From Vibrio quintilis (GTDB lineage: Bacteria > Pseudomonadota > Gammaproteobacteria > Enterobacterales > Vibrionaceae), in assembly GCF_024529975.1 (NCBI RefSeq), contig NZ_AP024897.1, forward strand, positions 2,790,001 to 2,854,000: a stretch of DNA of 64,000 bases, in the 5' to 3' direction. Made by a program: the position numbers and the translations under genes. Below are positions 56,466-64,000 of the stretch, piece by piece; the first letter of the stretch is position 1; every line of letters begins with the position of its first letter. The notes below the pieces were generated by a model that saw only the letters and a program-made list of their open reading frames with translations, made no database searches and was not told the origin of the DNA.

Positions 56466-57031
56466 AACGTTTAGTTCTTATCTTAATGATATCGTTAGCT
56501 GGTTGTGCTTCTGTGCAAAAAACAACCCGAATTTCGAGTCATTTAACAGCACTAGAATTTAACTCTGTAGCATCCCGATATATGGATAGACCAACATTTG
56601 TATCGCGTGAAGTCTTTGATGGTGGAGAGCAAGTTTTAGCTGTAAAAATGTCGACATATGGTGTGGATCAATATGGTCAAGATAATACAACTATTCGGTA
56701 CAGTCGCCACCATGCTAATGAGTATATCCAGTTGATTGATAAATACCTCAAATGGGAGTCATTAGCCACAAAACGAAATGATGCTTTTACAAAAGACGTG
56801 GGCCGTGCAAGTTCTTGGTCGAATGGTATGGATGCAGAGCTTAAATTCGTATTTCACAGTGGTAATGCACATCAACACTATCTTGCTGTATCGTTTTGTA
56901 CTGCTCTTCTTTGTCTCGATGACAAAGCACAATATTACGATAAAGAAAATGCAAAAGAGCTAAAAAATCTATTGCTGAAATTGAAATCAAATCGAATTAA
57001 TGAAACAGATATCAACGATGTATATAAATAA
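56462..57031 (+). CDS. Phage-encoded lipoprotein (moron)
   Basis: 189 aa. Signal peptide with lipobox LAGC (MKRLVLILMISLAGCASVQK) predicts an outer or inner membrane lipoprotein. Lower GC than its phage neighbours, and its own terminator follows, which fits a moron gene expressed from the prophage. No domain recognised; superinfection exclusion or envelope change is possible. Confidence 0.8.
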   Translation: MKRLVLILMISLAGCASVQKTTRISSHLTALEFNSVASRYMDRPTFVSREVFDGGEQVLAVKMSTYGVDQYGQDNTTIRYSRHHANEYIQLIDKYLKWESLATKRNDAFTKDVGRASSWSNGMDAELKFVFHSGNAHQHYLAVSFCTALLCLDDKAQYYDKENAKELKNLLLKLKSNRINETDINDVYK

Positions 57032-57075
57032 ACAGTTTGATAACATGCCCGGACGCACTTCAGCCCCTTATACTG

Positions 57076-57104
57076 ATACCTCGCTTATTGCGGGGTATTT
57101 TTTT
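57076..57104 (+). terminator. Terminator before mor
   Basis: ATACCTCGC, TTATT, GCGGGGTAT, then T7. Separates the early/moron region from the middle gene mor. Confidence 0.85.
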
Positions 57105-57117
57105 ACAGGGGGATAGT

Positions 57118-57510
57118 ATGGACAGAAACGACAACGAAACACCTGATATGTTTGGATTTGATAATGTTGATTTGAATGCCGTTGAGCAGGTGATTGAATC
57201 AGATGAAAAACGCAGTCCCGAAACTTTACGACAGATTTATGCGTTGTTCCGCACCGAGCTGGACGACTCACAGCAGGCAATCACGCTATTGAATCGTTTC
57301 TGTCAGCAATTCGGCGGTCTGTTTGTCTATGTTCCCCGCGGGAAATCACTGAAAGCTGAGTTGACCAGCCTTTCGATATGGAACGAATTCAACGGCCAGA
57401 ATGCGGAATCACTGGCAATTAAATATCAGTTGTCTGTCGTGCATGTTTACCGCATTATAAAAAAAATGCGCCAACGTGAAACCGAAGCCCGCCAGCCTTC
57501 ACTGTTCTAA
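57118..57510 (+). CDS. mor: Mor middle-operon activator
   Basis: 130 aa. Mor/C-family HTH protein: FCQQFGGLFVYVPRGK and the C-terminal HTH IKYQLSVVHVYRIIKKM. In Mu it switches on the middle and, through C, late genes. The start has GGGGGAT upstream; an upstream extension over the terminator is rejected. Confidence 0.9.
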   Translation: MDRNDNETPDMFGFDNVDLNAVEQVIESDEKRSPETLRQIYALFRTELDDSQQAITLLNRFCQQFGGLFVYVPRGKSLKAELTSLSIWNEFNGQNAESLAIKYQLSVVHVYRIIKKMRQRETEARQPSLF

Positions 57511-57587
57511 ACTCATGTTAGTTTTTCACCCCTGACCTGTCAGCGCACAATCTGTTTATCAAATCCCAAATCAAACAGGTTGTGCTT

Positions 57588-58049
57588 ATGTCTCAAGAAC
57601 AATCCGGCGCACCGCGCCATCTCATCCTTCATCGTCGTTATTTCTCTCATGGAGTCTTTGGTGTGCTCTGCGATGAGTACGGCAATGACATCTGTAAAAC
57701 CATTGAGCGTCCATGGAAAGATAACCAGCCCGGCATCTCATGCGTTCCTGCCGGAGAATACGATCTAATCCCCCATCAAAGTCCTAAATTCGGCAATGTC
57801 TATGCGCTTGACGCTGAACAGAATGGTGTCACGGTTTTCGGTCCATCCCAGCGCACACATATTCTGATGCATGTTGCCAACCGGGTTGACCAGCTGGAGG
57901 GATGTATTGCGGTCGGAATGGAATTTGGCGTACTCAAAAATAAACATAATCAGAACGTCTGGGCGGTGCTGGATTCCCGTACTGCATTTGATCAACTGAT
58001 GACGTTTTTGGGTGGTCAACCGGCCAGATTGATCATTAAAGAGGCATAA
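57588..58049 (+). CDS. DUF5675 family protein, possible lysis enzyme
   Basis: 153 aa from ATG 57588. The family has no settled function. The segment ILMHVANRVDQLEGCIAVG holds a conserved His and Cys spaced like the HxxN and GCI motifs of L,D-transpeptidase-like domains. It lies where Mu carries its endolysin, one gene before a holin-like protein, so a role in peptidoglycan processing at lysis is suggested but not shown. Confidence 0.75.
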   Translation: MSQEQSGAPRHLILHRRYFSHGVFGVLCDEYGNDICKTIERPWKDNQPGISCVPAGEYDLIPHQSPKFGNVYALDAEQNGVTVFGPSQRTHILMHVANRVDQLEGCIAVGMEFGVLKNKHNQNVWAVLDSRTAFDQLMTFLGGQPARLIIKEA

Positions 58050-58050
58050 C

Positions 58051-58326
58051 ATGAGCCGGAATCAGGACTGGTCAAAAAGCCGTGGCCGGGAGCTGCGGCT
58101 GGATGCAGAACTCAGGGCAATTCAGGGTGGTCCATCTGTGCCGCAATCTCCGCCGTTTCACAGTCATGATGCCACCATGCAAAGCATGTTTAACCGGGGT
58201 TGGATGAGTGTTTCACAATGCGACATTAACATTTATACCGGCAAAGCACCGGACATACATTCATCTGATCCCCATGAAAATATAAGGAATTTACGATGCT
58301 TTCTGCAATCGCAGCGCTCGCATTAG
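58051..58326 (+). CDS. Hypothetical phage protein, 91 aa
   Basis: 91-aa protein rich in Ser, Arg and Pro; no motif recognised. Its 3' end overlaps the holin-like gene by 31 nt. Probably part of the lysis cassette by position. Confidence 0.55.
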   Translation: MSRNQDWSKSRGRELRLDAELRAIQGGPSVPQSPPFHSHDATMQSMFNRGWMSVSQCDINIYTGKAPDIHSSDPHENIRNLRCFLQSQRSH

Positions 58327-58886
58327 AAGCGGGTCCGGCAGTTATCCGGGGCATTTCAAGTCTGTTTGGCGGCAGCGAAACCGCCGAACAGGTGGCGCAG
58401 GCCGTTGAAGCCGTGGATGGCTCGCTGGGTCTGTCTAAGTCTCAGAAAGAGCTGGCCGTCACCCGTTCCCTGCAAAACCTGCCGCCGGAATCACGGGTTG
58501 AACTGGAAAAGATCAAACTCGAACTGGAGAAAGAACTCACCCGCCGCCAGCAGTTGGCACTGGAAGATAAACAGGCGGCACATCACGAAACTCAGGAAAC
58601 GGTGCGCGCCGGAGATGCCGCCAAAGACCAGTATGTCCGCCGCACCCGCCCGATGCAGGCGCGTCAGAGCTGGTGGGCAGGCACCCTGTATGTGTTCGGT
58701 ATGACGGCTGCCCATGTCTCCGGGCTGGCGGCCTCCGGCCCGGACATCACGATGGCACTGACCCTGTATGCACTGGCGTTCTCTTATCACGGCCTGCGCA
58801 CGCTGGACGGTTTCGCGCCGTATTCCAAAGCCAGCGGTGACAAAGTGGCCGGTGCCGTCAAAACCACGCTCAGGGGGCGCTCATGA
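58296..58886 (+). CDS. Holin-like protein, 3TM type
   Basis: 196 aa. Amphipathic N-terminal segment (IAALALEAGPAVIRGISSLF), a long charged coiled-coil (residues 65-105), then two hydrophobic segments near 127-165. Resembles the 3TM holin family of Mu-like and gene-transfer-agent lysis modules. The 3' end overlaps the next gene by 4 nt. Confidence 0.75.
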   Translation: MLSAIAALALEAGPAVIRGISSLFGGSETAEQVAQAVEAVDGSLGLSKSQKELAVTRSLQNLPPESRVELEKIKLELEKELTRRQQLALEDKQAAHHETQETVRAGDAAKDQYVRRTRPMQARQSWWAGTLYVFGMTAAHVSGLAASGPDITMALTLYALAFSYHGLRTLDGFAPYSKASGDKVAGAVKTTLRGRS

Positions 58887-59101
58887 CCGATGTGATTGAC
58901 CGGGCTGGCACACTGGAGCAGTGGCAGCGTGAGGCTGCTATTCAGGCCGCCAGAGCCAGCCCCAAAACGCCTCAGCAGGTGGTGATTGACGGGGTGATCG
59001 TCTGCGCCCGGTGCTGGCAACCCATCCCGCAGGCCCGGCTGAAAACCGTGCCGGATGCTGCCCTGTGCGTGCCGTGCAAATCATTACAGGAGCAGCCATG
59101 A
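58883..59101 (+). CDS. TraR/DksA-type zinc finger protein
   Basis: 72 aa with a CxxC-x17-CxxC zinc finger (CARCWQPIPQARLKT and CVPCKS). Phage TraR-like proteins bind RNA polymerase secondary channel like DksA. It is usual in Mu-like phages between the lysis genes and gp25-type genes. Confidence 0.85.
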   Translation: MTDVIDRAGTLEQWQREAAIQAARASPKTPQQVVIDGVIVCARCWQPIPQARLKTVPDAALCVPCKSLQEQP

Positions 59102-59403
59102 GCTTAGAAGAAATCCGCACTTATACGCCGTGGATGCTCGCGGGCTTAAGCATCATCTGGACGGTGGTGCTGCTGATGATCAATAAAACCTATGCCACCA
59201 AAAAAGAAGTCAATGCGCTGCGCAGTGACCACGAACAGTTAAAAAACAAAGTGGAAGACCTGCCCAGCCATGACGAGATCAACAGTCTCAAAGTCAGTAT
59301 TGAAACCCTGCGCGGAGACATCAAAGAAATCCGTCCGCAGTTGTACTCATTGCAAAAGATGAGCGACTTACTGATTGAAAACGAACTGAAGGAAAAAGCT
59401 TAA
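59098..59403 (+). CDS. DUF2730 family phage protein
   Basis: 101 aa from ATG 59098. One N-terminal membrane helix (TPWMLAGLSIIWTVVLLM), then a coiled coil. Matches DUF2730, a common gene in this part of Mu-like genomes; perhaps a spanin-like or lysis accessory protein. Confidence 0.8.
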   Translation: MSLEEIRTYTPWMLAGLSIIWTVVLLMINKTYATKKEVNALRSDHEQLKNKVEDLPSHDEINSLKVSIETLRGDIKEIRPQLYSLQKMSDLLIENELKEKA

Positions 59404-59694
59404 ATGTCGCTTCAAACATTACTGCAACAAGACCGGCGGCTGGTCATTCTCCGCATCCTGAATGAATCTGCCGGTTACACCGCCAATGAATCGATCTTAG
59501 ATGCTGCGCTCGATGCCTACGGCCACAAAGTCAGCCGGGATATGGTGAAAACCGAACTCGCCTGGCTCTGTGAACAGGGCCTGCTGAGCCTGGAAGAGAT
59601 CGCAAAAACGCAGGTTGCCCACATCACCCAGCGCGGCATCGATGTGGCCGAAGGTCAGGCCAGCCATCCCGGCGTGAAACGGCCCCGTCCTTAA
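59404..59694 (+). CDS. Phage winged-helix-like protein (VpaChn25_0724 type)
   Basis: 96 aa. Winged-helix-like pattern (LVILRILNESAGYTANES; LAWLCEQGLLSLEEI; ITQRGIDVAEG). Matches the VpaChn25_0724 phage family known from Vibrio phages. Probably a packaging or regulatory accessory by position. Confidence 0.8.
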   Translation: MSLQTLLQQDRRLVILRILNESAGYTANESILDAALDAYGHKVSRDMVKTELAWLCEQGLLSLEEIAKTQVAHITQRGIDVAEGQASHPGVKRPRP

Positions 59695-59714
59695 TTCCGT
59701 AATAAGGAGTGGCG

Positions 59715-60293
59715 ATGAACCAGCCCCACACCAAAAACCGCAAATCCAAAATCGACAAGCTGCCGGACGAAATTAAAAGCGCGCTGAATCTGCTGCTGCG
59801 CGAAGGCCAGATGAGTCAGCAGGAGATCCGCGACGAAATTAACCAGTTAATTACCGATGCCGGAATTACTGATGATGATGAATACATCAAACGCAATGCG
59901 ATGAGCCGCTATGCCATGGCCTTTGAAAAAGGGATGGAAAACTACCGCCAGACCCAGCAGCTCACCCAAAAGTGGGTGCAGCAGTTTGGCGAAAAGCCCC
60001 AGACCGACATCGCCCGCGCTCTGATTGAAATCGGCAAATCGCAGGTATTCGACTTTCAGATGAGCGCCCTTGAAGCCGGGGAAACCATCGACCCGAAAAC
60101 CATGGGTCAGCTGGCTTTAGCTATCAAAAGATTGCAGGAAGCCCAGACCGGCAGCGTCAAACTGGAAAAAGAAATCCGTCGTCAGTTTGCTGAAGAAGCC
60201 GCTGATGCCATTTCGCAAGAGCTGAACGGCGAAGATGGTATGAGTGAGCAGTTCGAAGCCCGTATTCGCGGCATATTACTGGGGAAAGCCTGA
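59715..60293 (+). CDS. DUF3486 protein, small terminase-like (Mu gp27)
   Basis: 192 aa from ATG 59715 with AGGAG upstream. Begins RKSKIDKLPDEIKSALNLLL, the DUF3486 signature; a helical DNA-binding N terminus and coiled coil. In Mu, gp27 is the small terminase subunit. One base overlap with the large subunit. Confidence 0.88.
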   Translation: MNQPHTKNRKSKIDKLPDEIKSALNLLLREGQMSQQEIRDEINQLITDAGITDDDEYIKRNAMSRYAMAFEKGMENYRQTQQLTQKWVQQFGEKPQTDIARALIEIGKSQVFDFQMSALEAGETIDPKTMGQLALAIKRLQEAQTGSVKLEKEIRRQFAEEAADAISQELNGEDGMSEQFEARIRGILLGKA

Positions 60294-61930
60294 TGAACGA
60301 TCAAAGTCTGACCCCAACCAGTATGCCCCGCAAAATTGACCTCGCTGATGAAATGGCAAATCTGGGCGTCGATGTGCCATTGGCTGATGAGTTCAGCATT
60401 CCGGAGGCTGAACCGGTATTTCTGCCTTATCAGCAACGCTGGTTTGAAGATGAAAGTCAGATCATGATTGCTGAAAAAAGCAGGCGCACGGGTTTAACCT
60501 GGGCTGAGTCAGGCCGTAATGTCATCACAGCCGCCAAGCCCCGGCGACGTGGCGGGCGTAATGTGTTCTATGTCGGCTCAAAACAGGAAATGGCGCTCGA
60601 ATATATCGCCGCCTGTGCCCTGTTCGCCCGTGCGTTTAATGAGCTGGCTGAAGCTGATGTGTATGAGCAGACTTTCTGGGATTCCAAAAAGAAAGAAGAA
60701 ATTCTGGCCTATATGATCCGCTTCCCGAACAGCCGCTTCAAAATTCAGGCGCTCAGCTCCCGGCCTTCAAACCTGCGGGGGCTTCAGGGGGATGTCGTCA
60801 TTGATGAAGCTGCTTTTCATGAAAGTCTTGAAGAGCTGATTAAAGCAGCACTGGCACTCACCATGTGGGGCGCGCGGGTGCGTCTGATTTCAACACATAA
60901 TGGTGTTGATAATCTGTTTAACCAGTACATACAGGACGCCCGCGCCGGAAAGCTTTCCTACTCAGTTCACCGTATCACACTGGAAGATGCTGTCAGAGAT
61001 GGCCTTTACAAACGGATTTGTTATGTCACCGGGAAGCCATGGACACCACAAATGGACGCGCAATGGATTGCCGGTGAATATGCCAAATATCCGAATAAAG
61101 TACTGGCGGAAGAAGAGCTGGGTTGCGTGCCTAAAAAATCCGGCGGCACCTATTTGTCACGGGTTGCGATTGAGCAGGCCATGACGAAAGACCATTCCCT
61201 GCCAATTGTACGTCTGACCTGTGATGACAAATGGATGGAATGGACACCGGAGCAGCGACATCTGGAAACTATGCAGTTCTGTGAGCAGGAGCTGAAGCCG
61301 TTACTGGCAAAACTCAATCCTGACCATGTTCATTACTTTGGGGAAGACTTTGCCCGCAAAGGCGATCTGTCGGTCTTTGTCCCGCTTGAAGTCACCAGAA
61401 GCCTGCGCAAGAAGGTGCCTTTTATTGTTGAAATCAAGAACGCGCCTTATGAAGTCCAGAAAGCGATCATGATGTACATCATCAGCCGCTTACCCCGCTT
61501 CCGTGCTGCGGCATTTGATGCGACGGGGAACGGTGGTTATCTGGCTGAAACGGCAGCCCTGAAATATGGGACTCAGGTTGTTGATCGCGTCGATTTAAGT
61601 GCGAAGTGGTACGCCGAATGGATGCCGAAGCTGAAAGCTGAATTTGATGACTTCAATCTTATCCTCCCCCGTCACCAGTCTGTTCTGGACGATCTCGGTC
61701 AAATCACAGTTGTGAATGGTGTTCCTCATGTGGATAAAGGCCGGACAAAAGATACCGATGGTGCAAAAGGTGACAAGCGACATGGTGATATCGCGGTAGC
61801 GCTGCTGATGGCCGTCCGCGCCAGCTGGATGGAAGGCAGCACCATCGAATTCACCGAACTGCCCGGCAAAGACCGGCAGAGCGACAACGATGACGACAAC
61901 GACTTTAATTTTGAACGCGGAGCATGGTGA
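60293..61930 (+). CDS. Large terminase subunit (Mu gp28-like)
   Basis: 545 aa. ATPase with a Walker A-like region AEKSRRTGLTWAES and Walker B DVVIDEAAFHE; the C-terminal nuclease region has acidic residues (AFDATGNGGY and GDKRHGDIAVALLMA). Packages DNA into heads. Stop overlaps a 41-aa gene start (TGATG). Confidence 0.92.
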   Translation: MNDQSLTPTSMPRKIDLADEMANLGVDVPLADEFSIPEAEPVFLPYQQRWFEDESQIMIAEKSRRTGLTWAESGRNVITAAKPRRRGGRNVFYVGSKQEMALEYIAACALFARAFNELAEADVYEQTFWDSKKKEEILAYMIRFPNSRFKIQALSSRPSNLRGLQGDVVIDEAAFHESLEELIKAALALTMWGARVRLISTHNGVDNLFNQYIQDARAGKLSYSVHRITLEDAVRDGLYKRICYVTGKPWTPQMDAQWIAGEYAKYPNKVLAEEELGCVPKKSGGTYLSRVAIEQAMTKDHSLPIVRLTCDDKWMEWTPEQRHLETMQFCEQELKPLLAKLNPDHVHYFGEDFARKGDLSVFVPLEVTRSLRKKVPFIVEIKNAPYEVQKAIMMYIISRLPRFRAAAFDATGNGGYLAETAALKYGTQVVDRVDLSAKWYAEWMPKLKAEFDDFNLILPRHQSVLDDLGQITVVNGVPHVDKGRTKDTDGAKGDKRHGDIAVALLMAVRASWMEGSTIEFTELPGKDRQSDNDDDNDFNFERGAW

Positions 61931-62055
61931 TGAATGAACTGACGCAGGTATTAATCCATATCTTCCTTTGTTTTCTCTGGGTGGCCGTGGGCTGCCCGCT
62001 GATCTGGCGCTTTAGCATCCGGCTGGGTCAATTGATTGGCCGGAGGTTTTTCTGA
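61930..62055 (+). CDS. 41-aa membrane protein between terminase and portal
   Basis: MNELTQVLIHIFLCFLWVAV, then a short charged tail ending GRRFF. One hydrophobic segment (about residues 7-27). Overlaps the terminase stop and the portal start by one base each, so it is coupled in translation. Too small to classify; function unknown. Confidence 0.6.
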   Translation: MNELTQVLIHIFLCFLWVAVGCPLIWRFSIRLGQLIGRRFF

Positions 62056-63629
62056 TGGCAACCAAACACGCTCAGATTGTCGATAAGTGGGGCCGTCCGA
62101 TTGAAACCCATCGGCTGGACGAGCCACAGACCCAAACCGACGCCAGGCTGGCACCACTGCACCGCCAGTTTGCTGACCATCCGTCATCCGGCATCACGCC
62201 TTCAAAACTGGCCGCACTGATGCGCCATGCTGAGCAAGGCGATTTAAAAGCCCAGTGTGAACTGGCGGAGGATATGGAAGAGAAAGACGCCCATATCCAG
62301 AGCGAAATCGGCAAAAGACGCATGGCCTTGCAGGGTATTGACTGGCAAATTAAACCCCCGCGTAACGCCACCGCCGCCGAGCAGCGCGACGCGGACATGA
62401 TTCAGGAACTGTTAGAGGATGCCACCTGGCTGGAAGATGCGCTGTTTGATCTCAGTGATGCAACGCTGAAATCATTCTCAAATCTGGAAATTCACTGGAC
62501 GTATCAGGACAGCATCCACTACATCAGCGATGTCTCACACCGGGAACCGGCATGGTTTCAGACCCATCCGGACAACCGCAATCAGCTGATGCTGCGGGAT
62601 GGCAGTTATGAAGGCGCACCCCTTCAGCCCTTTGGCTGGATTCAGCACACTGCTAAAGCTAAATCAGGTTATCTCACCCGGCGCGGACTGGTGCGGGTGC
62701 TGGCATGGCCGTTTCTGTTTAAAAATTACAGTGTGCGGGACTTGGCTGAGTTTCTGGAAATTTACGGCCTGCCCATCCGGCTGGGCAAATACCCGGAAGG
62801 TGCCAGCGAGAAAGAGAAAATGACCCTGATGCGGGCGGTGATGAGCATCGGCCACAATGCCGGTGGCATAGTGCCCCGCGGAATGGAGATTGATTTTCAG
62901 AATGCCGCAGACGGCCAGTCTGACCCGTTTATGGCGATGATCAACTGGTGTGAGAAATCCCAGTCCAAAGCGATTTTAGGCGGCACGCTCACCAGTCAGG
63001 CCGACGGCAAAACGTCAACCAACGCGCTCGGCAATGTGCATAATGAAGTCCGCCAGGAAATCCGCGACTTTGATTTAAGCCGACTTGCGGGCACACTCAC
63101 CCGTGATGTGGTATTTCCGCTGTATGCCCTCAACTGCCGGAGCTATCAGCACCCGCGCCGACATCCGCGGTTTGAGTTTGATATTACCGAAGCTGAAGAT
63201 TTAAAACATCTGTCCGACTCCCTGCCGGGGCTGGTCACGCTGGGAATGAAAATTCCGCTGCAATGGGCGCATGACAAAACCCAAATCCCGATGGCAAAAG
63301 ATGGTGAAGCCGTGCTGGGCGCATCACAGCCGGAGACACCAACAACAGAGAACCCGGTCAGTCAGGCTGATTTAAAAGCCAGAACCCGGACACCGGAAAC
63401 CACCGATGATCAAATCAACCGGCTGCATCAGGACGCCGGGCCGCTGGTTGCCAATATGACCGACTCAGTGAGCGAACTGGTGCAGAACGCCACCTCACTC
63501 ACTCAGTTGCGGGACGATATTCTGGACTTAGCCGGACAAATCCCGGTCGATGAACTGGGTGATGTCATGGCCCGCGCAATGGCCGCCGCCGAGCTGGCCG
63601 GTATCAGTGATGTGCAGGGGCAGCAATAA
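62055..63629 (+). CDS. DUF935 portal-like protein (Mu gp29)
   Basis: 524 aa. DUF935 domain: EEKDAHIQSEIGKRRMALQG and YGLPIRLGKYPEGASEKEK. In Mu, gp29 is the portal, through which DNA enters. Stop overlaps the next start by one base. Confidence 0.92.
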   Translation: MATKHAQIVDKWGRPIETHRLDEPQTQTDARLAPLHRQFADHPSSGITPSKLAALMRHAEQGDLKAQCELAEDMEEKDAHIQSEIGKRRMALQGIDWQIKPPRNATAAEQRDADMIQELLEDATWLEDALFDLSDATLKSFSNLEIHWTYQDSIHYISDVSHREPAWFQTHPDNRNQLMLRDGSYEGAPLQPFGWIQHTAKAKSGYLTRRGLVRVLAWPFLFKNYSVRDLAEFLEIYGLPIRLGKYPEGASEKEKMTLMRAVMSIGHNAGGIVPRGMEIDFQNAADGQSDPFMAMINWCEKSQSKAILGGTLTSQADGKTSTNALGNVHNEVRQEIRDFDLSRLAGTLTRDVVFPLYALNCRSYQHPRRHPRFEFDITEAEDLKHLSDSLPGLVTLGMKIPLQWAHDKTQIPMAKDGEAVLGASQPETPTTENPVSQADLKARTRTPETTDDQINRLHQDAGPLVANMTDSVSELVQNATSLTQLRDDILDLAGQIPVDELGDVMARAMAAAELAGISDVQGQQ

Positions 63630-64000
63630 TGCCGGTACGTTACGGCAGTCAGCCGTTTGATGAGCAGATTCAGCATTTCCGCAACAAGACCAACATCGGC
63701 ACAGAGCGCTGGGCGGATATCTGGAAACAGGCCCATGACCGCGCCTTTATGGTCGCCGGAGCGATGAAGGATGATTTGCTGGCCGACTTTCGCCGGGCGG
63801 TGGATACCGCCATCAGCGAAGGCCGTTCACTGGGCTGGTTTCAGTCTCAGTTTGATGACATTGTCGCAAAACATGGCTGGCAGCATACCGGCGCGGCCAG
63901 CTGGCGCGCACAGGTAATTTATGACACCAACATCCGCCAGAGCTACACCGCAGGCCGTGAGCAGCAGATTGAGCAAATCAAACACCGCCGCCCGTATGGC
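63629..64000 (+). CDS. Head morphogenesis protein (Mu gp30/F-like), partial
   Basis: Open from ATG 63629 to the window end (124 codons visible, no stop). Contains TNIGTERWADIWKQAHDRAF and AQVIYDTNIRQSYTAGREQQ, the pattern of the phage Mu protein F-like minor head family. The 3' end is outside the window. Confidence 0.88.
   Translation, partial: MPVRYGSQPFDEQIQHFRNKTNIGTERWADIWKQAHDRAFMVAGAMKDDLLADFRRAVDTAISEGRSLGWFQSQFDDIVAKHGWQHTGAASWRAQVIYDTNIRQSYTAGREQQIEQIKHRRPYG

Larger units (their letters stand above)
49426..64000 (+). mobile_element. Mu-like transposable prophage, left part
   Basis: Gene content and order follow Mu: repressor (leftward), ner, transposase A, target ATPase B, early genes, DUF3164, GemA, Mor, lysis region, DUF2730, DUF3486, terminase, DUF935 portal, head morphogenesis protein (cut by the window end). 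The left end is placed at TGTATAGAGACACATTAAAT (49426), just outside a repeat array that probably binds the transposase; the exact base is uncertain (49399 is a second candidate). The right end is beyond the window. Confidence 0.85.

Noticed and set aside
58296..64000. Prophage genes as the missing injection machine
   Set aside because: The phage genes in view are lysis, packaging and head genes of a Mu-like phage; no tail sheath, tube or baseplate gene is in the window.
1..64000. CRISPR arrays, tRNA or rRNA genes
   Set aside because: No regularly spaced direct repeats with unique spacers, and no tRNA cloverleaf or rRNA-like sequence was recognised by eye.

Overview
The window looks like a chromosome segment of a Vibrio or close relative (Gammaproteobacteria). 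The gene order leuS-lptE-holA-rsfS-rlmH-mrdA-mrdB-rlpA-dacA, then ybeD-lipB-lipA and glyA with a PurR box, is the classic enterobacterial/Vibrio housekeeping neighbourhood, and the prophage at the right end carries gene families typical of Vibrio Mu-like phages. The species cannot be fixed from the sequence alone.

Layout. (1) 1-21.6 kb is core genome: leucyl-tRNA synthetase, LPS export, DNA polymerase III delta, ribosome silencing, elongasome peptidoglycan synthesis (PBP2/RodA/RlpA/PBP5), a two-component system with an unusual REC-ArsR-type regulator, the pstSCAB phosphate transporter, lipoate synthesis, glyA and a YitT protein. (2) 21.6-40 kb is an accessory island. On the minus strand a glycyl-radical-enzyme operon (activase, then a 1003-aa enzyme) is followed by an operon for an AAA+ ATPase of the type found with extracellular contractile injection systems (eCIS), a DUF4157 (eCIS-core) protein whose frame continues through two stop codons, and a WHH/HNH-type nuclease carrying the same N-terminal leader as the DUF4157 protein. 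A second, AT-rich DUF4157 protein (583 aa) with a possible caspase-like cysteine protease domain lies at 36-38 kb. No sheath, tube, baseplate or spike genes are present, so this appears to be a detached cargo/loading module. The two operons share a homologous 5' leader, one copy of which is interrupted by a 40-bp palindromic repeat. Also here are a LysR regulator convergent with a ferredoxin/flavoprotein pair and two near-identical 1329-bp IS4-family insertions, both in a GGACAGACA-type target.

(3) 39.8-49.3 kb is metabolic accessory DNA: an APC amino-acid permease, a guanidino-modifying enzyme and an amidase in one apparent operon, a convergent MerR regulator, a SRPBCC protein with an AhpD/CMD-like protein, an AraC regulator, and a large U32 peptidase-family protein. 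(4) From about 49.43 kb to the window end lies the left part of a Mu-like transposable prophage: end repeats, repressor, Ner, transposase A, target-selection ATPase B, small early genes, DUF3164, GemA, a lipoprotein moron, Mor activator, a lysis-like cassette, then small and large terminase genes, portal (DUF935) and the start of the head morphogenesis gene.

The most interesting region is 22.2-38 kb. The ATPase, DUF4157 proteins and leader-sharing nuclease look like effectors and a loader for a contractile injection machine encoded elsewhere, possibly co-regulated with an anaerobic glycyl radical enzyme.
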